31,326 nt of DNA from Nitrolancea sp040255925 (GTDB taxonomy: Bacteria > Chloroflexota > Chloroflexia > Thermomicrobiales > Thermomicrobiaceae): the NCBI GenBank assembly GCA_040255925.1, contig JBDZVX010000014.1, positions 1 to 31,326 of the forward strand, in the 5' to 3' direction. Positions 31,191 through 31,326 of this stretch are shown piece by piece. A program made the position numbers and the translations under genes. Under the pieces are notes generated by a model, which saw only the letters and a list, made by a program, of their open reading frames with translations, was not told where the DNA came from and did not search any database. The stretch's first letter is position 1. The number at the start of each line of letters is the position of its first letter.

Positions 31191-31220
31191 TTGACAGCAG
31201 GATCTGCGGATTCTTATACT
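31191..31220 (+). promoter_or_regulatory. Strong sigma-70 promoter reading off the right edge
   Basis: Perfect -35 TTGACA (31191-31196), 18-base spacer, -10 TATACT (31215-31220). A GGAGG at 31265-31269 is followed closely by a GTG (31272) and, in the same frame, an ATG (31317). A gene therefore probably starts here and continues beyond the window, but too little is visible to name it. Confidence 0.65.
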
Positions 31221-31326
31221 GCTGTCCGGACAAGCAAGACTTCGAGATGTTGGGGAAGAGGAAAGGAGGACGTGGGCGGGGGACAGGCTACCCGGCATCG
31301 ATTCGGGAATTGCAGGATGAACCTCA

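Noticed and set aside
1..31326. tRNA genes, CRISPR arrays, insertion sequences
   Set aside because: No tRNA-like TTCRANY arm in cloverleaf context, no regularly spaced repeats and no transposase were seen by eye; a tRNAscan or ISfinder search was not possible.

Overview
This is a high-GC bacterial segment that looks like housekeeping chromosome from a member of the Chloroflexota, most likely class Thermomicrobia (Sphaerobacter/Nitrolancea-like). The assignment is an inference from the gene mix: an FmdA-type formamidase with an FmdB-like zinc-ribbon gene, tandem bactofilins, a zinc-ribbon/Gly-rich/SH3b membrane protein, an NHL-thioredoxin, and scattered palindromic repeats. No rRNA, tRNA, CRISPR array or insertion sequence was recognised. 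One 100-N scaffold gap is present at 24522-24621.

Layout. 1-5 kb: formamidase (minus, runs off the left edge), divergent fmdB-like gene, two unknown small genes, an MgtC-like membrane protein and a TrmH/SpoU RNA methyltransferase. 5-8 kb: MidA-type methyltransferase, redoxin, then a candidate small-RNA or attenuator locus in front of an XRE regulator. 8-12.7 kb (minus): TPR protein, Obg GTPase, primary sigma factor. 13.2-17.7 kb (plus): ABC-F protein overlapping coaE, then a ~490-nt leader and metX. 17.9-21.0 kb (minus): a DprA-like gene overlapping a RecQ helicase that carries a C-terminal phosphoribosyltransferase domain. 21.2-23.9 kb (minus): SH3b protein and two bactofilins. 24.3-27.35 kb (minus): DUF72, membrane protein and NHL-thioredoxin, probably one operon. 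27.6-31.3 kb: orphan sugar-type ABC ATPase, CPA2 antiporter, 7Fe ferredoxin, and a strong promoter pointing off the right edge.

Three things stand out. (1) The NHL-thioredoxin gene has an in-frame TGA exactly where its relatives have the first Cys of the CxxC redox motif. A perfect hairpin with a G-containing loop lies 18 nt downstream, as expected of a bacterial SECIS, so the gene probably encodes a selenoprotein. (2) metX is preceded by a consensus promoter, a complete SAM-I riboswitch with its own terminator, and then a T-box with an AUG specifier, a U-G-G-U bulge and a second terminator hairpin. This looks like a two-input methionine switch sensing SAM and uncharged tRNA-Met. (3) The DprA-like/RecQ-phosphoribosyltransferase pair is a translationally coupled two-gene unit that could act in DNA processing or genome defence.

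Smaller points are a divergent pair of apparently leaderless promoters between trmH and midA, two copies of a hairpin repeat of which one supplies the likely ribosome-binding site of an ABC transporter gene, and an unmerged 55-bp contig overlap at the N gap that makes an intact DUF72 gene look broken.
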